Shown: positions 52,598 through 62,003 of the stretch, piece by piece
Position numbering within the stretch: position 1 is the stretch's first letter
Layout: each line of letters opens with the position of its first letter
Assembly (NCBI GenBank): GCA_017391675.1
Contig: JAFOXR010000024.1
Location: 1-64,000 of the forward strand
DNA from: Muribaculaceae bacterium
GTDB taxonomy: Bacteria > Bacteroidota > Bacteroidia > Bacteroidales > Muribaculaceae
Length of the DNA stretch: 64,000 bases
Direction: 5' to 3'
Program-made: the position numbers and the translations under genes
The notes under the pieces: generated by a model
Database searches by the model: none
Told to the model about the DNA's origin: nothing
Seen by the model: the letters and a program-made list of their open reading frames with translations, nothing else

Positions 52598-54728
52598 CAA
52601 TGAGTTGATGTGCGTCTTGTCGCAGAAAACAGGTATTTCACAAAAGCAAGTATCTCAGACGGTAACGCTGCTTGAAAATGGGGCTACAATTCCATTTATA
52701 AGCAGATACCGTAAAGAAGTGACAGGCGGATTAGACGAGCTGGCTTTACAAAGTATACAAGAAACTTATTCGTCATTGAAAGAGCTGTCCTCTCGCAAGG
52801 AATATATCCTTGGTGTGATTGCAGAAAGTGGAAAGTTGACCGACGAATTAAAGGATAAGATAAATGGGTGTTGGGATTCTATAGAGCTGGAAGATTTGTA
52901 TCTGCCATATAAACCGAGACGCCGAACTAGAGCCGAGTCAGCAAGACTGTCAGGGCTTGAGCCTTTAGCTAAGATAATTATGTCTCAGCATGGTGATGAT
53001 ATTGAATATAGGGCGCGTAAATTTGTTAATGATAATGTAAAGACCGTTGATGATGCAATACTTGGCGCAAAGGATATTATTGCAGAATGGGTATCGGAGA
53101 GTGCAAACGCAAGAAATCGTGTGCGCTCTATTTATGCGAGAACTGCAGCTCTTGTGTGTAAGGTAGTTAAAGGAAAAGAACTTCAAGGCGAGAAATTCTC
53201 AAATTATTTCAATACAGAAGAACTCTTGAAGAGATGTGCTTCGCACAGGTTGCTGGCAATGCTTAGAGGAGAAGCAGAAGGTGTCTTGAAGCTCAACCTT
53301 AAAGCCGATGACAGTGAGGTGTTGGAGAAGCTTTATAAAATGTTTGTTAAGGGTAGCGGTATGTCTTCTCGTATGGTCTCAAGTGCTATTGATGATTCGT
53401 ATAAGCGTTTAATTAAGCCTTCCATAGAAACTGAAATGATGAATGCTGCAAAGCAGGAGGCCGACAGGGTAGCAATAGATACTTTTGCTCAGAATTTACG
53501 ACAATTATTGTTTGCTCCCCCTCTTGGAAAAAGACGCGTGCTTGCAATAGATCCAGGATACAGAACGGGGTGTAAAATAGTTTGCCTAGACGAGCAGGGA
53601 GCTTTACTGTATGACGGTGTTATATATCCCACACCTCCGAAGTGCGATGTGGAAGGAGCTGGAAGGACTATTGAGAATCTGGTGAATAAATACAAAATAG
53701 ATGCAATAGCGGTAGGCAATGGGACTGCCAGTAGGGAAACTGAGCAATTTTTATCAAAGTTGTCATGCTTGAAAGGCATTGAAATCTGCGTTGTAAATGA
53801 AAGCGGCGCTTCAATATATTCAGCATCAAAAATTGCAAGAGAAGAGTTTCCCGATAAAGATGTGACCGTTAGAGGTGCGGTGTCTATTGGCAGGAGGCTT
53901 CTTGATCCGTTGGCTGAGTTGGTTAAGATTGATCCGAAGTCCATTGGAGTTGGTCAGTATCAGCATGATGTGGATCAAACGAAACTGAAAGAATCCTTGA
54001 CTTTTACTGTAGAAAGCTGCGTTAATAGTGTTGGAGTTAATGTTAATACAGCATCGAAGGAATTGCTGTCTTATGTTTCTGGACTTGGTGCGCAATTAGC
54101 GCATAACATTGTTGCATTCCGAACTGAGAATGGTCCTTTTAATTCAAGGCGAGATCTGTTGAATGTACCACGGTTTGGTAATAAGGCTTTCCAGCAGTCG
54201 TCAGCGTTTCTACGAATTCCTGGTAGTGCTAATCCGCTGGATAACTCGGCTGTGCACCCTGAACGGTATTCACTGGTAGAACGAATGGCGTCAGATTGTG
54301 GCTGTGAATTTGCTGAATTAATAAAAGATGAAAACAAGCGGAAAAATATAGATTTGAAAAGATATCTGAGCGATGATGTGGGCGAACCAACATTGAATGA
54401 TATTATTCAGGAATTAGAAAAGCCTGGCCGAGATCCTAGAAATGTATTTGACAGAATAAAGTTTGATGAAACTATAAAAACAATAGATCAACTGAAGCCT
54501 GGCATGATTCTGAACGGCATAGTGACCAATGTAACCCAGTTTGGTGTGTTTGTGGATATAGGTGTTCATGAAAATGGGCTTGTTCATGTATCTGAATTGA
54601 GCGATCGGTTTATATTATCACCTTCTGATGTTGTTAAACTTAGCCAAATCGTGAAGGTGAAAGTGAAAGAAGTTGATGTTGTGAAAAAACGAATATCGTT
54701 AACGATGAAAGGACTGAAAAATGAATGA
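52590..54728 (+). CDS. tex: Tex family S1 RNA-binding protein
   Basis: 712 residues, full-length Tex. Seen in order: an N-terminal HTH/helical region (QKTGISQKQVSQTVTLLENGATIPFISRYRKE), a YqgF-like domain (RVLAIDPGYRTGCKIVCLD), a helix-hairpin-helix part (VNVNTASKELLSYVSGLG) and a C-terminal S1 domain (GMILNGIVTNVTQFGVFVDIGVHENGLVHVSEL). It binds nucleic acids and influences transcription in other bacteria. It overlaps both neighbours by 8 bp. Confidence 0.95.
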   Translation: MIDNELMCVLSQKTGISQKQVSQTVTLLENGATIPFISRYRKEVTGGLDELALQSIQETYSSLKELSSRKEYILGVIAESGKLTDELKDKINGCWDSIELEDLYLPYKPRRRTRAESARLSGLEPLAKIIMSQHGDDIEYRARKFVNDNVKTVDDAILGAKDIIAEWVSESANARNRVRSIYARTAALVCKVVKGKELQGEKFSNYFNTEELLKRCASHRLLAMLRGEAEGVLKLNLKADDSEVLEKLYKMFVKGSGMSSRMVSSAIDDSYKRLIKPSIETEMMNAAKQEADRVAIDTFAQNLRQLLFAPPLGKRRVLAIDPGYRTGCKIVCLDEQGALLYDGVIYPTPPKCDVEGAGRTIENLVNKYKIDAIAVGNGTASRETEQFLSKLSCLKGIEICVVNESGASIYSASKIAREEFPDKDVTVRGAVSIGRRLLDPLAELVKIDPKSIGVGQYQHDVDQTKLKESLTFTVESCVNSVGVNVNTASKELLSYVSGLGAQLAHNIVAFRTENGPFNSRRDLLNVPRFGNKAFQQSSAFLRIPGSANPLDNSAVHPERYSLVERMASDCGCEFAELIKDENKRKNIDLKRYLSDDVGEPTLNDIIQELEKPGRDPRNVFDRIKFDETIKTIDQLKPGMILNGIVTNVTQFGVFVDIGVHENGLVHVSELSDRFILSPSDVVKLSQIVKVKVKEVDVVKKRISLTMKGLKNE

Positions 54729-55119
54729 ATGTGTTATATCAATAGGCAGCAATAGTAATGATAAGAATGTGCGTGTCAGAGAATGCATAACATGGTTGTG
54801 CCAAGTGATGACTGATTCGTTGTATTCAGAATCTTACACAACGACGGCACTTAATGGCAAAGACGGAGATTATGTAAATGCTGTAGTTTCTGGTTGTGTT
54901 GAATGCGGGTATGATGAGTTGGTGGCACTTATGAAATGTTATGAGAAAGACAATGGCCGCACTCACGAGAGTAAATCCTCAGGGGTAATACCAATAGATG
55001 TAGATGTCGTGATCTGGAATGGAGAAATAAAGCGTATTGCAGACTATAATCAATCGTATTTTCAGATTGGTTGGAATCAAATTAATGGTAATGATAAAGG
55101 TAGTACATTTAAATCATAG
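54721..55119 (+). CDS. folK: Hydroxymethyldihydropterin pyrophosphokinase (HPPK), short form
   Basis: 132 residues, shorter than the usual 150-160. It transfers pyrophosphate from ATP to 6-hydroxymethyl-7,8-dihydropterin in folate synthesis. It has the N-terminal ISIGSNSNDKNVRVRECI, SYTTTAL, DYVNAVVSG and PIDVDVVIWNG, corresponding to the PIDLD metal-binding motif. The strong RWGPR-type Arg patch is reduced to GRTHESKSSGV. It overlaps tex by 8 bp, and its 3' end overlaps the next gene. Confidence 0.85.
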   Translation: MNECVISIGSNSNDKNVRVRECITWLCQVMTDSLYSESYTTTALNGKDGDYVNAVVSGCVECGYDELVALMKCYEKDNGRTHESKSSGVIPIDVDVVIWNGEIKRIADYNQSYFQIGWNQINGNDKGSTFKS

Positions 55120-55810
55120 CGGATTTGTAATAATATCGCAAAAAACGGCAGTTCTAATAGATTATAACCAAGATACTGCCGGTGTTCTGCCTATACTATT
55201 GTCTGAAACGGAAAAAGTGTATGTTCTGTCTTCTCATGGCCATCAGGATCATTTTAATCCCGAAGTGTTAAGCCTTGATTGCTTGTGTGATAAGAGTAAA
55301 TATATATTGTCAGAAGATATACGCAATATGTGTAATGAGTTGGATTTGATTACACACAATAATGAAGTCCATTTTGTAAGAGAAGGTGATTGCTATGAAG
55401 ATGGAGATCTTAGTATTAAGACCTTTGGCTCAACTGATTTAGGCGTCTCATTTTTAATTAAGTATGGTGGAAAGTTAATTTTTCATGCAGGAGATTTGAA
55501 TAATTGGCATTGGGAGAAAGAATCTACTATAGAAGAAGTGGCTGAAGCTGAAAGAGACTTTCTTAAGGTGCTGAATGAATTAAAGCATGATACTTGCAGG
55601 TTGGATTTGGTGATGTTTCCTGTAGATCCGAGAATGCAAGGCGATTTTTCAAGAGGAGCTAGGCAGTTTGTAGAGATGTTTGATGTTGGTTTATTTATTC
55701 CAATGCATACATGGGGTATGTGGGACCAGGCATGTGATTTCTCGTTATATTGGAATAATAATGTTGAATATGCTTGTCTAAAAGATGGCGATTGTTTAAC
55801 TTTGAAATAA
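55091..55810 (+). CDS. Metallo-beta-lactamase fold hydrolase
   Basis: 239 residues from ATG 55091 (MIKVVHLNHSGFVI); ATG 55085 is equally possible, and a longer start at 55037 would lie deeper in folK. It has the metal-binding SSHGHQDHFNPEV (HxHxDH), a later HAGDLNNWHWE, and a C-terminal His in IPMHTWGMW. This matches UlaG-like or RNase Z-like small MBL hydrolases of unknown substrate. It overlaps folK by about 29 bp in another frame. Confidence 0.82.
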   Translation: MIKVVHLNHSGFVIISQKTAVLIDYNQDTAGVLPILLSETEKVYVLSSHGHQDHFNPEVLSLDCLCDKSKYILSEDIRNMCNELDLITHNNEVHFVREGDCYEDGDLSIKTFGSTDLGVSFLIKYGGKLIFHAGDLNNWHWEKESTIEEVAEAERDFLKVLNELKHDTCRLDLVMFPVDPRMQGDFSRGARQFVEMFDVGLFIPMHTWGMWDQACDFSLYWNNNVEYACLKDGDCLTLK

Positions 55811-55818
55811 AAAATGTC

Positions 55819-56196
55819 ATGAATATTAGTGCTAAATTTGATCATTTTAATTTTAATGTCTCTTCATTGGAAAAGAGCATTGAGTTTTATAATAAGGCTT
55901 TAGGCTTGGAAGAGTCTCATCGTAAAGAAGCAAAGGACGGTTCTTTTATATTGGTGTACATGAAAGATAATAAGTCCGGTTTCTTATTGGAACTTACATG
56001 GTTAAAGGATCATCCGCAAAAATATGATTTAGGCGAATGTGAATTTCATTTATGTGTACGAGTACCTGGAGATTATGATAAAGTGAGGGCTTATCATAAA
56101 GAAATGGGCGTAGTGTGCTATGAAAATGTAGAAATGGGGCTTTATTTTATTGAAGATCCTGATGGTTATTGGATAGAAATACTGCCTGAAAAATAA
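55819..56196 (+). CDS. VOC family (glyoxalase-like) protein
   Basis: 125 residues from ATG 55819 (MNISAKFDHFNFNVSSLEKSIEFYNKALG); an upstream in-frame ATG at 55774 would lie inside the MBL gene. Two beta-alpha-beta-beta-beta modules are visible, with LELTWL, the LGECEFHLCVRV part, and FIEDPDGYWIEILPE. Possible metal ligands are His9, Glu near LLEL, His in EFHLCV and Glu in WIEI, consistent with a lactoylglutathione-lyase-like metalloenzyme. Substrate is unknown. Confidence 0.85.
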   Translation: MNISAKFDHFNFNVSSLEKSIEFYNKALGLEESHRKEAKDGSFILVYMKDNKSGFLLELTWLKDHPQKYDLGECEFHLCVRVPGDYDKVRAYHKEMGVVCYENVEMGLYFIEDPDGYWIEILPEK

Positions 56197-56202
56197 ATTG
56201 TT

Positions 56203-56505
56203 ATGAAAGCGGGTAGACATGTCTTCGATGAGAATGAGCAAACTTCAAAACGCGAGTTCCGATTTTTGAAACTGTTGTCCATAATATCACTTATAGCAGC
56301 TATTGTATATTTGATATGTCCATATGACTATGATATTGGCGTGGTGGGAAAGGTTGATGACTTCTTTTTCTTTATGTCGGCATTTTGCTTTGTATATTCC
56401 CAGTTTATTAAGCAGGCCAGAGTGGCATTGATAATGTCAATGATATCCGTAGTATGCTGCTTCTTGGGTGCTGTATGGCTGTTATTGCTTGTTTTTATGT
56501 TTTAA
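56203..56505 (+). CDS. Small membrane protein, DUF1232/YkvA-like
   Basis: 100 residues with two or three hydrophobic spans (about 23-43, 52-68, 74-99). The segment VYLICPYDYDIGVVGKVDDFFFF resembles the YLISPIDLIPD..GLLDDL core of the YkvA/DUF1232 family, so that assignment is tentative. It is the last gene of the overlapping run and is followed by a terminator. Function is unknown. Confidence 0.7.
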   Translation: MKAGRHVFDENEQTSKREFRFLKLLSIISLIAAIVYLICPYDYDIGVVGKVDDFFFFMSAFCFVYSQFIKQARVALIMSMISVVCCFLGAVWLLLLVFMF

Positions 56506-56579
56506 TCTTAATGCAGTTATTAGCTGAAAAATAGCAGATAAATACTCTAAAATTCCAGTTAGTAAGCAAAAAACAATGA

Positions 56580-56607
56580 AATGAGTTGCTTAACTCATTC
56601 ATTTTTT
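56580..56607 (+). terminator. Terminator between the small membrane protein gene and lpxD
   Basis: AATGAGTT (56580-56587) pairs with AACTCATT (56592-56599) around a 4-nt loop, followed by a T run. A weak lpxD promoter (TAAATTTA, 56626-56633) follows. Confidence 0.75.
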
Positions 56608-56642
56608 GCAATTTTGCATAATATTGTAAATTTAGGTAAAAT

Positions 56643-57698
56643 ATGGAAATGACAGTGGGGCAGATTGCTGCTCTCGTGAATGGAATTGTTGAAGGCGATT
56701 CAAATGTAAAGATAAACGGCTATTCTAAGATAGAAGAGGGAAAAGAGGGCTGTTTAACTTTTATGGCAAATACTAAATATGAACATTTCATATATGAAAC
56801 TCAAGCATCAGCTGTGCTAGTAGGTAAGGATTTTGTTGCTAAGCAGCCTATTCGTACAAATTTGATTAGAGTTGATAATGCATATGCGACAATTGCTATG
56901 TTGCTTAACATGGTTGGCAGTATGCAGCAGAATAGAAGAGGAGTGGAAGATCCAGTGTATGTGTCAGATGGTGTGAATTTGCCGGAAGATATATATCTTG
57001 GAGCTTTTACTTATATTTCTAAAGGCGCAACACTGGGTAAGAATGTTAAGATATATCCTCAATGTTACATTGGTGACAATGTTAAGATAGGTGATAATGT
57101 AATATTATATCCTGGTGTAAAGGTCTATCATGATTGTTGTATAGGAAATAATTGTATTCTACATTCAGGTGTAGTGATTGGAGGAGATGGTTTTGGATTT
57201 GCTCCAGAGAATGGAGAATATAAGAAGATAGCACAAATTGGTAATGTTATTATAGAAGATAATGTTGAGATTGGTGCTAATACTACAATAGATAGAGCTA
57301 CGATGGGTAGCACAGTAGTTAAAAAAGGTGTTAAGTTGGATAATCTAATCCAGATAGCTCATAATGTAGAAGTTGGTGAGCACACTGTAATTGCAGCACA
57401 AGCCGGAATTGCCGGTTCTGCAAAAATAGGAAGCTATAACATGATAGGTGGACAATGCGGGTTTGCTGGTCATATCAATGTTGGTGACCACAACTCTTTT
57501 GGCGCTCAGTCGGGTATACCTAAGAGCGTTGGCGACAATAATATACTAATGGGTTATCCAGCTGTGAATCAGATTGACTTTGCAAGGCAGGTGGCTAATG
57601 TGAAAAATCTTAGCAGAACAAATGCTGAGCTTAGTGCACTAAAGAAACAAGTGAAAGAATTGCAAGAAATAATAGAAAGTAAAATTAATAATATATGA
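56643..57698 (+). CDS. lpxD: UDP-3-O-acylglucosamine N-acyltransferase LpxD
   Basis: 351 residues. An N-terminal uridine-binding domain (about 1-100, [20 protein letters not shown]) precedes a left-handed parallel beta helix of hexapeptide repeats (about 105-310), with catalytic His in [13 protein letters not shown]-terminal helix ([20 protein letters not shown]) closes the trimer. It adds the N-linked acyl chain in lipid A synthesis. The stop overlaps the lpxC-fabZ start (ATGA). Confidence 0.97.
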   Translation: MEMTVGQIAALVNGIVEGDSNVKINGYSKIEEGKEGCLTFMANTKYEHFIYETQASAVLVGKDFVAKQPIRTNLIRVDNAYATIAMLLNMVGSMQQNRRGVEDPVYVSDGVNLPEDIYLGAFTYISKGATLGKNVKIYPQCYIGDNVKIGDNVILYPGVKVYHDCCIGNNCILHSGVVIGGDGFGFAPENGEYKKIAQIGNVIIEDNVEIGANTTIDRATMGSTVVKKGVKLDNLIQIAHNVEVGEHTVIAAQAGIAGSAKIGSYNMIGGQCGFAGHINVGDHNSFGAQSGIPKSVGDNNILMGYPAVNQIDFARQVANVKNLSRTNAELSALKKQVKELQEIIESKINNI

Positions 57699-59077
57699 AA
57701 CAGCGTACTATAAAAGAATCTTTTAGTGTAAGCGGAAAAGGATTGCATACGGGCTTAGCAATTAAAGCAACATTCTGTCCAGCACCTGCAGGACATGGAT
57801 ATAAGTTTAAGAGAATAGACTTAGAAGATGCGCCAGTTATTGATGCTGTTGCAGAGAATGTGGTTGAGACGCAACGGGGTACGGTGATTGCTAGAGGTGA
57901 TGCTAAAGTAAGTACAATAGAACATGCATTGGCTGCATTGTATGCGGCAGGAGTTGATAATTGCCTTATAGAGGTGAATGCACCTGAGTTGCCTATTCTT
58001 GACGGAAGCGCAATAGAATATGCGCAGAAAATAGAAGAAGTAGGCGTTGAAGAACAAGCGGAAGAAAAAGATTATTATATTGTAAAACAGAAAATGGAAG
58101 TGGTTGATGAAAAAACTGGTGCATCAATCATAGCTCTTCCTGATGAAGACTTTTCTGTTGAGACAATGATTGAGTTCAACTCGCCGGTCTTGTCTAATCA
58201 ATTTGCAATGCTTGGTAATATTGATAAGTTCAAAGATGAGATTGCGGCAAGCCGAACATTCGTTTTTGTGCGTGAAGTTGAACCATTGGTTAGCAATAAC
58301 TTGATTAAGGGAGGCGATTTGGATAACGCAATTGTTATTTATGATTCCCCAATGTCTCAAGAAAATCTTGACAAGTTGGCAGATCTTATGGGAGTGCCTC
58401 ATAAGAATGTCAGTGAATTGGGGTATATTAATAATAAACCTTTGGTATATGATAATGAGCCTGCTCGTCATAAATTGCTTGATGTGTTAGGTGATATTGC
58501 TTTGATTGGTCGTCCATTGAAAGGTCGTATTATAGCTGTTCGTCCAGGACATACTATAAATACTACTTTCTCAAAAATGGTTCGTCGTGAAATTAAGCGT
58601 CAAGATATCCAAGCTCCTATTTATAATCCTAATGTAGCTCCATTGATGGATGTGAACAAAATCCGTGAGTTATTGCCACATCGCTATCCATTCTTATTGG
58701 TTGATAAGGTCATTGAGAAAGATGAGCAGCATATTGTAGGAGTTAAGAATGTTTCGGTAAATGAACCATTTTTCCAAGGACACTTCCCGCAAGAGCCAGT
58801 TATGCCAGGTGTGCTTCAGGTTGAAGCAATGGCTCAAGTTGGCGGTTTGCTTGTGTTGAGTACTGTTGATGATCCTGAAAAGTATTCAACTTATTTCATG
58901 AAAATAGATAATGTGAAGTTCCGTCAGAAAGTTGTACCTGGAGATACTCTTGTATTCCACTTGTCTTTGATGTCGGAAATTAGAAGAGGTTGTGCTGTAA
59001 TGAAAGGATATGCTTTTGTAGGAGAAAAAATAGTTTCAGAAGCAGAGTTTATGGCACAGATAGTAAAAAACAAATAA
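57695..59077 (+). CDS. lpxC/fabZ: Bifunctional LpxC deacetylase / FabZ dehydratase
   Basis: 460 residues. Residues 1-305 are LpxC, the zinc deacetylase committing to lipid A: ligands His77 ([10 protein letters not shown]), His259 and Asp263 (HKLLDVLGD), with base/acid His286 (RPGHTINT). About 318-460 are FabZ, the 3-hydroxyacyl-ACP dehydratase, with [12 protein letters not shown], His363 in GHFP and Glu377 in QVEAMAQ. The fusion is usual in Bacteroidota and couples two enzymes that compete for hydroxyacyl-ACP. It overlaps lpxD by 4 bp. Confidence 0.97.
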   Translation: MKQRTIKESFSVSGKGLHTGLAIKATFCPAPAGHGYKFKRIDLEDAPVIDAVAENVVETQRGTVIARGDAKVSTIEHALAALYAAGVDNCLIEVNAPELPILDGSAIEYAQKIEEVGVEEQAEEKDYYIVKQKMEVVDEKTGASIIALPDEDFSVETMIEFNSPVLSNQFAMLGNIDKFKDEIAASRTFVFVREVEPLVSNNLIKGGDLDNAIVIYDSPMSQENLDKLADLMGVPHKNVSELGYINNKPLVYDNEPARHKLLDVLGDIALIGRPLKGRIIAVRPGHTINTTFSKMVRREIKRQDIQAPIYNPNVAPLMDVNKIRELLPHRYPFLLVDKVIEKDEQHIVGVKNVSVNEPFFQGHFPQEPVMPGVLQVEAMAQVGGLLVLSTVDDPEKYSTYFMKIDNVKFRQKVVPGDTLVFHLSLMSEIRRGCAVMKGYAFVGEKIVSEAEFMAQIVKNK

Positions 59078-59087
59078 TTAAATATAT

Positions 59088-59864
59088 ATGAGACAACCAT
59101 TAGCGTATGTGCATCCAGCTGCTAAGATCGCATCAAATGTTGTAATTGATCCGTTTGTGACTATTGATCAGAATGTTGAAATCGGTGAAGGTACACGAAT
59201 TGGTAGTAATGTGACAATCTTAGAGGGTGCTAGAATAGGGAAAAACTGTACGATCTGTTCAGGTGCTGTCATCTCGGGTGTACCTCAGGACTTGAAGTTT
59301 AAAGGAGAAGACAGCGTTGCTATAATAGGGGATAATACTACTATTAGAGAGTGCGTGACAATTAATCGTGGTACTGCATCAAAAGGTAAGACTGTTGTGG
59401 GCAGCAATTGTTTGATTATGGCATATTGCCATGTCGCGCACGACAGTGTATTGGGAGATAATGTAATTATGTCAAATTCGGTGCAAGTTGCAGGTGAGGT
59501 TGTAATCGATGATAATGCCGTAATAGGTGGTGGTGCATTGATTCATCAATTCTCGCATATTGGAGCGCATGTTATGCTACAGGGCGGCTCGCTTGTTAAC
59601 AAGGATATCCCTCCATATATCAAGGCTGGTCGTCTTCCAGTGTCTTATGCCGGCGTAAACTCGATTGGATTGCGCAGAAGAGGCTTTACAAACGAACAGA
59701 TAAGTGAAATACAGGAAATATATCGTTATCTGTACTTGTCTGGTCTTAATAACTCAGATGCTGTGGATCGTATTGAAGCCGAGTTGCCTGCTAGTAAAGA
59801 AAGAGATGAAATTATTATGTTTGTAAGAAATTCGAAGCGCGGTATCATCAGAGGATATTATTGA
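59088..59864 (+). CDS. lpxA: UDP-N-acetylglucosamine acyltransferase LpxA
   Basis: 258 residues, hexapeptide-repeat beta helix (about 5-185: VHPAAKIASNVVIDPFV, GARIGKNCTICSGAVISGVPQDLKF) with catalytic His in AYCHVAHDSVLGDN and a C-terminal helical domain (GLRRRGFTNEQISEIQEIYRYLYLSG in outline). It catalyses the first acylation of lipid A synthesis. It lies 10 bp after lpxC-fabZ and ends the operon. Confidence 0.97.
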   Translation: MRQPLAYVHPAAKIASNVVIDPFVTIDQNVEIGEGTRIGSNVTILEGARIGKNCTICSGAVISGVPQDLKFKGEDSVAIIGDNTTIRECVTINRGTASKGKTVVGSNCLIMAYCHVAHDSVLGDNVIMSNSVQVAGEVVIDDNAVIGGGALIHQFSHIGAHVMLQGGSLVNKDIPPYIKAGRLPVSYAGVNSIGLRRRGFTNEQISEIQEIYRYLYLSGLNNSDAVDRIEAELPASKERDEIIMFVRNSKRGIIRGYY

Positions 59865-59892
59865 TTACTGTAATCGAATTAAAATATAGTTT

Positions 59893-59930
59893 AAAACAAC
59901 AATCATATTTTATGGTTGTTGTTTTTTATT
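59893..59930 (+). terminator. Terminator of the lpx operon
   Basis: A 15-bp stem (59893-59907 with 59911-59925, one G-U pair) has a 3-nt loop and is followed by T residues. Confidence 0.82.
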
Positions 59931-59944
59931 TTGGGAAAAAATTG

Positions 59945-59952
59945 TAACTTTG
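59945..59952 (+). promoter_or_regulatory. -7 promoter element for clpPX
   Basis: TAACTTTG fits TAnnTTTG, about 42 bp before ATG 59995. Confidence 0.5.
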
Positions 59953-59994
59953 AGAATAATATCAATGTTGAAAATTTAAATATAGAATATAGAG

Positions 59995-60681
59995 ATGAAA
60001 AATGAATTCAGAGATTATGCTGTAAAGCATTTAGGCATGAACGGTTTGGCATTAGATGAATATACAAGCAAAAGTAGCCATATTATAAGCAACAGTTATA
60101 TTTCTCCTACGATTATAGAAGAAAGAAAGCTGAATATAGCACAAATGGATGTATTCTCACGATTGATGATGGATCGCATTATATTCTTAGGAAGCCAAAT
60201 TGATGACTATATTGCAAATGTGATACAAGCTCAATTGTTGTTCTTAGATTCTTCGGATCCAGGTAAAGATGTATCTATATATATTAATTCTCCTGGAGGA
60301 ATGGTGTATGCTGGATTGGGTATATATGACACTATGCAATATATATCCAGTGATGTGTCAACTATTTGTACAGGTATGGCTGCATCTATGGCATCTGTAC
60401 TTCTTGTGGCTGGTACAAAAGGAAAGCGTTTTGCTTTGAAGCATTCACGAGTAATGATACATCAGCCAATGGGAGGAGCGCAAGGACAGGCTTCGGATAT
60501 TGAAATTACGGCTCGGGAAATCTTGAAATTAAAGAAAGAACTGTATGACATTATTTCTACTCATTCTGGGCAGCCATTTGATAAAATTCAGGCAGACTCC
60601 GACCGTGATTATTGGATGACTTCGGCTGAGGCTGTTGAATATGGCATGATTGATAAAGTGTTAGAACGCGAAAGAAAGTAA
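59995..60681 (+). CDS. clpP: ATP-dependent Clp protease proteolytic subunit
   Basis: 228 residues, ClpP serine peptidase forming the barrel of ClpXP. The catalytic triad is visible: Ser131 (GMAASMAS), His156 (VMIHQP) and an Asp in DSDRDYWM near 205. [10 protein letters not shown] and [19 protein letters not shown] are family signatures. The N-terminal extension (about 35 residues) is longer than in E. coli but common in Bacteroidota. It lies 2 bp before clpX. Confidence 0.97.
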   Translation: MKNEFRDYAVKHLGMNGLALDEYTSKSSHIISNSYISPTIIEERKLNIAQMDVFSRLMMDRIIFLGSQIDDYIANVIQAQLLFLDSSDPGKDVSIYINSPGGMVYAGLGIYDTMQYISSDVSTICTGMAASMASVLLVAGTKGKRFALKHSRVMIHQPMGGAQGQASDIEITAREILKLKKELYDIISTHSGQPFDKIQADSDRDYWMTSAEAVEYGMIDKVLERERK

Positions 60682-60683
60682 TA

Positions 60684-61925
60684 ATGGCAAAGAAAGAACA
60701 AAGATTGCATTGTAGCTTTTGTGGCCGTTCCGATTCGGAAGTGGAATTGCTTATGCCGGGTGCAGAAGGTTGCATCTGTAGCGATTGCGCTGAACATGCG
60801 AATGAGATAGCAAAGGAATATTTGAATAAGAAAAGTGCTAAAGGTGCTGAAGATATTGAACTTGGCAGTATCCCTAAGCCGAATGAAATAATGCAGTATC
60901 TTGATCAATATGTAATTGGTCAAGAAACTGCTAAAAGGTATTTGTCTGTAGCCGTTTATAATCATTATAAGCGTTTGGCACAGACAGTTGAAGATGATGT
61001 AGAGATTGAAAAATCAAATATTATAATTGTCGGACCTACTGGAACAGGCAAAACTTTACTAGCAAAGTCAATAGCAAAACTTCTTAAAGTTCCTTTCACT
61101 ATTGTTGACGCAACTGTACTTACTGAAGCTGGATATGTTGGTGAAGATATAGAGAGTCTGTTGACCAGATTATTGCAAGCTTGTGATTATAATGTTAAAC
61201 AAGCCGAAAGGGGTATTGTATTCATTGATGAAATAGATAAGATTGCAAGAAAAGGGGATAATCCATCTATTACGCGCGATGTAAGCGGAGAAGGTGTGCA
61301 GCAGGGGCTGCTTAAATTACTAGAAGGATCGGTTGTGAATGTGCCACCACAAGGAGGACGCAAGCATCCGGATCAAAAAATGATACCAGTAGATACGAAG
61401 AACATTCTGTTTATATGTGGCGGTGCATTTGAAGGAATCGAAAGGAAAATAGCTTTACGATTGAACCAACATGTCGTAGGCTATGGTAAAAACAGTGAGC
61501 AACAGAAGGTTGAAAGAGAACGATTACTGCATTTTGTTGCACCTCAAGACTTGAAAAGTTACGGATTGATTCCTGAAATAATTGGAAGATTGCCAATTCT
61601 GACAAATTTGGAACCATTATCTCGTGATGCATTATTGCGTATTCTTATTGAACCAAAAAATGCTATTGTAAAACAGTATAAAAAACTGTTTGAGATGGAT
61701 GGCGTAAAGCTTGATTTTGATCAAGATGCATTAGAATATGTTGTTGATAAAGCGATTGAATATAAACTGGGGGCTAGAGGTCTGCGTTCAATTGTGGAAT
61801 CAATAATGATAGATGCAATGTTTGAAATACCGTCTAATGGAGAGAAGGCATTTGTGGTCACTAAATCATACGCAATAGACCAGTTAACTAAGTCTAATTT
61901 TGAAGTAAACAAAGAAATTGGCTGA
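60684..61925 (+). CDS. clpX: ATP-dependent Clp protease ATP-binding subunit ClpX
   Basis: 413 residues. An N-terminal zinc-binding domain (Cys10, Cys13, Cys32, Cys35) precedes the AAA+ module with Walker A GPTGTGKT near 117-124, Walker [11 protein letters not shown], the pore and sensor region GGRKHPDQ, and [14 protein letters not shown] sensor 2 ([12 protein letters not shown]). It unfolds substrates for ClpP. It starts 2 bp after clpP, so the pair is one transcript. Confidence 0.98.
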   Translation: MAKKEQRLHCSFCGRSDSEVELLMPGAEGCICSDCAEHANEIAKEYLNKKSAKGAEDIELGSIPKPNEIMQYLDQYVIGQETAKRYLSVAVYNHYKRLAQTVEDDVEIEKSNIIIVGPTGTGKTLLAKSIAKLLKVPFTIVDATVLTEAGYVGEDIESLLTRLLQACDYNVKQAERGIVFIDEIDKIARKGDNPSITRDVSGEGVQQGLLKLLEGSVVNVPPQGGRKHPDQKMIPVDTKNILFICGGAFEGIERKIALRLNQHVVGYGKNSEQQKVERERLLHFVAPQDLKSYGLIPEIIGRLPILTNLEPLSRDALLRILIEPKNAIVKQYKKLFEMDGVKLDFDQDALEYVVDKAIEYKLGARGLRSIVESIMIDAMFEIPSNGEKAFVVTKSYAIDQLTKSNFEVNKEIG

Positions 61926-62003
61926 TTTATTTGGAATATAATTATTTGATTATTAAATTTGTTATAACAAAATACCAGGTCAAACAGCATAAACCAATTT
62001 GTC

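Noticed and set aside
57695..59077. LpxC-FabZ fusion as a novel bifunctional enzyme
   Set aside because: The fusion is already known and widespread in Bacteroidota, and all catalytic residues are normal.
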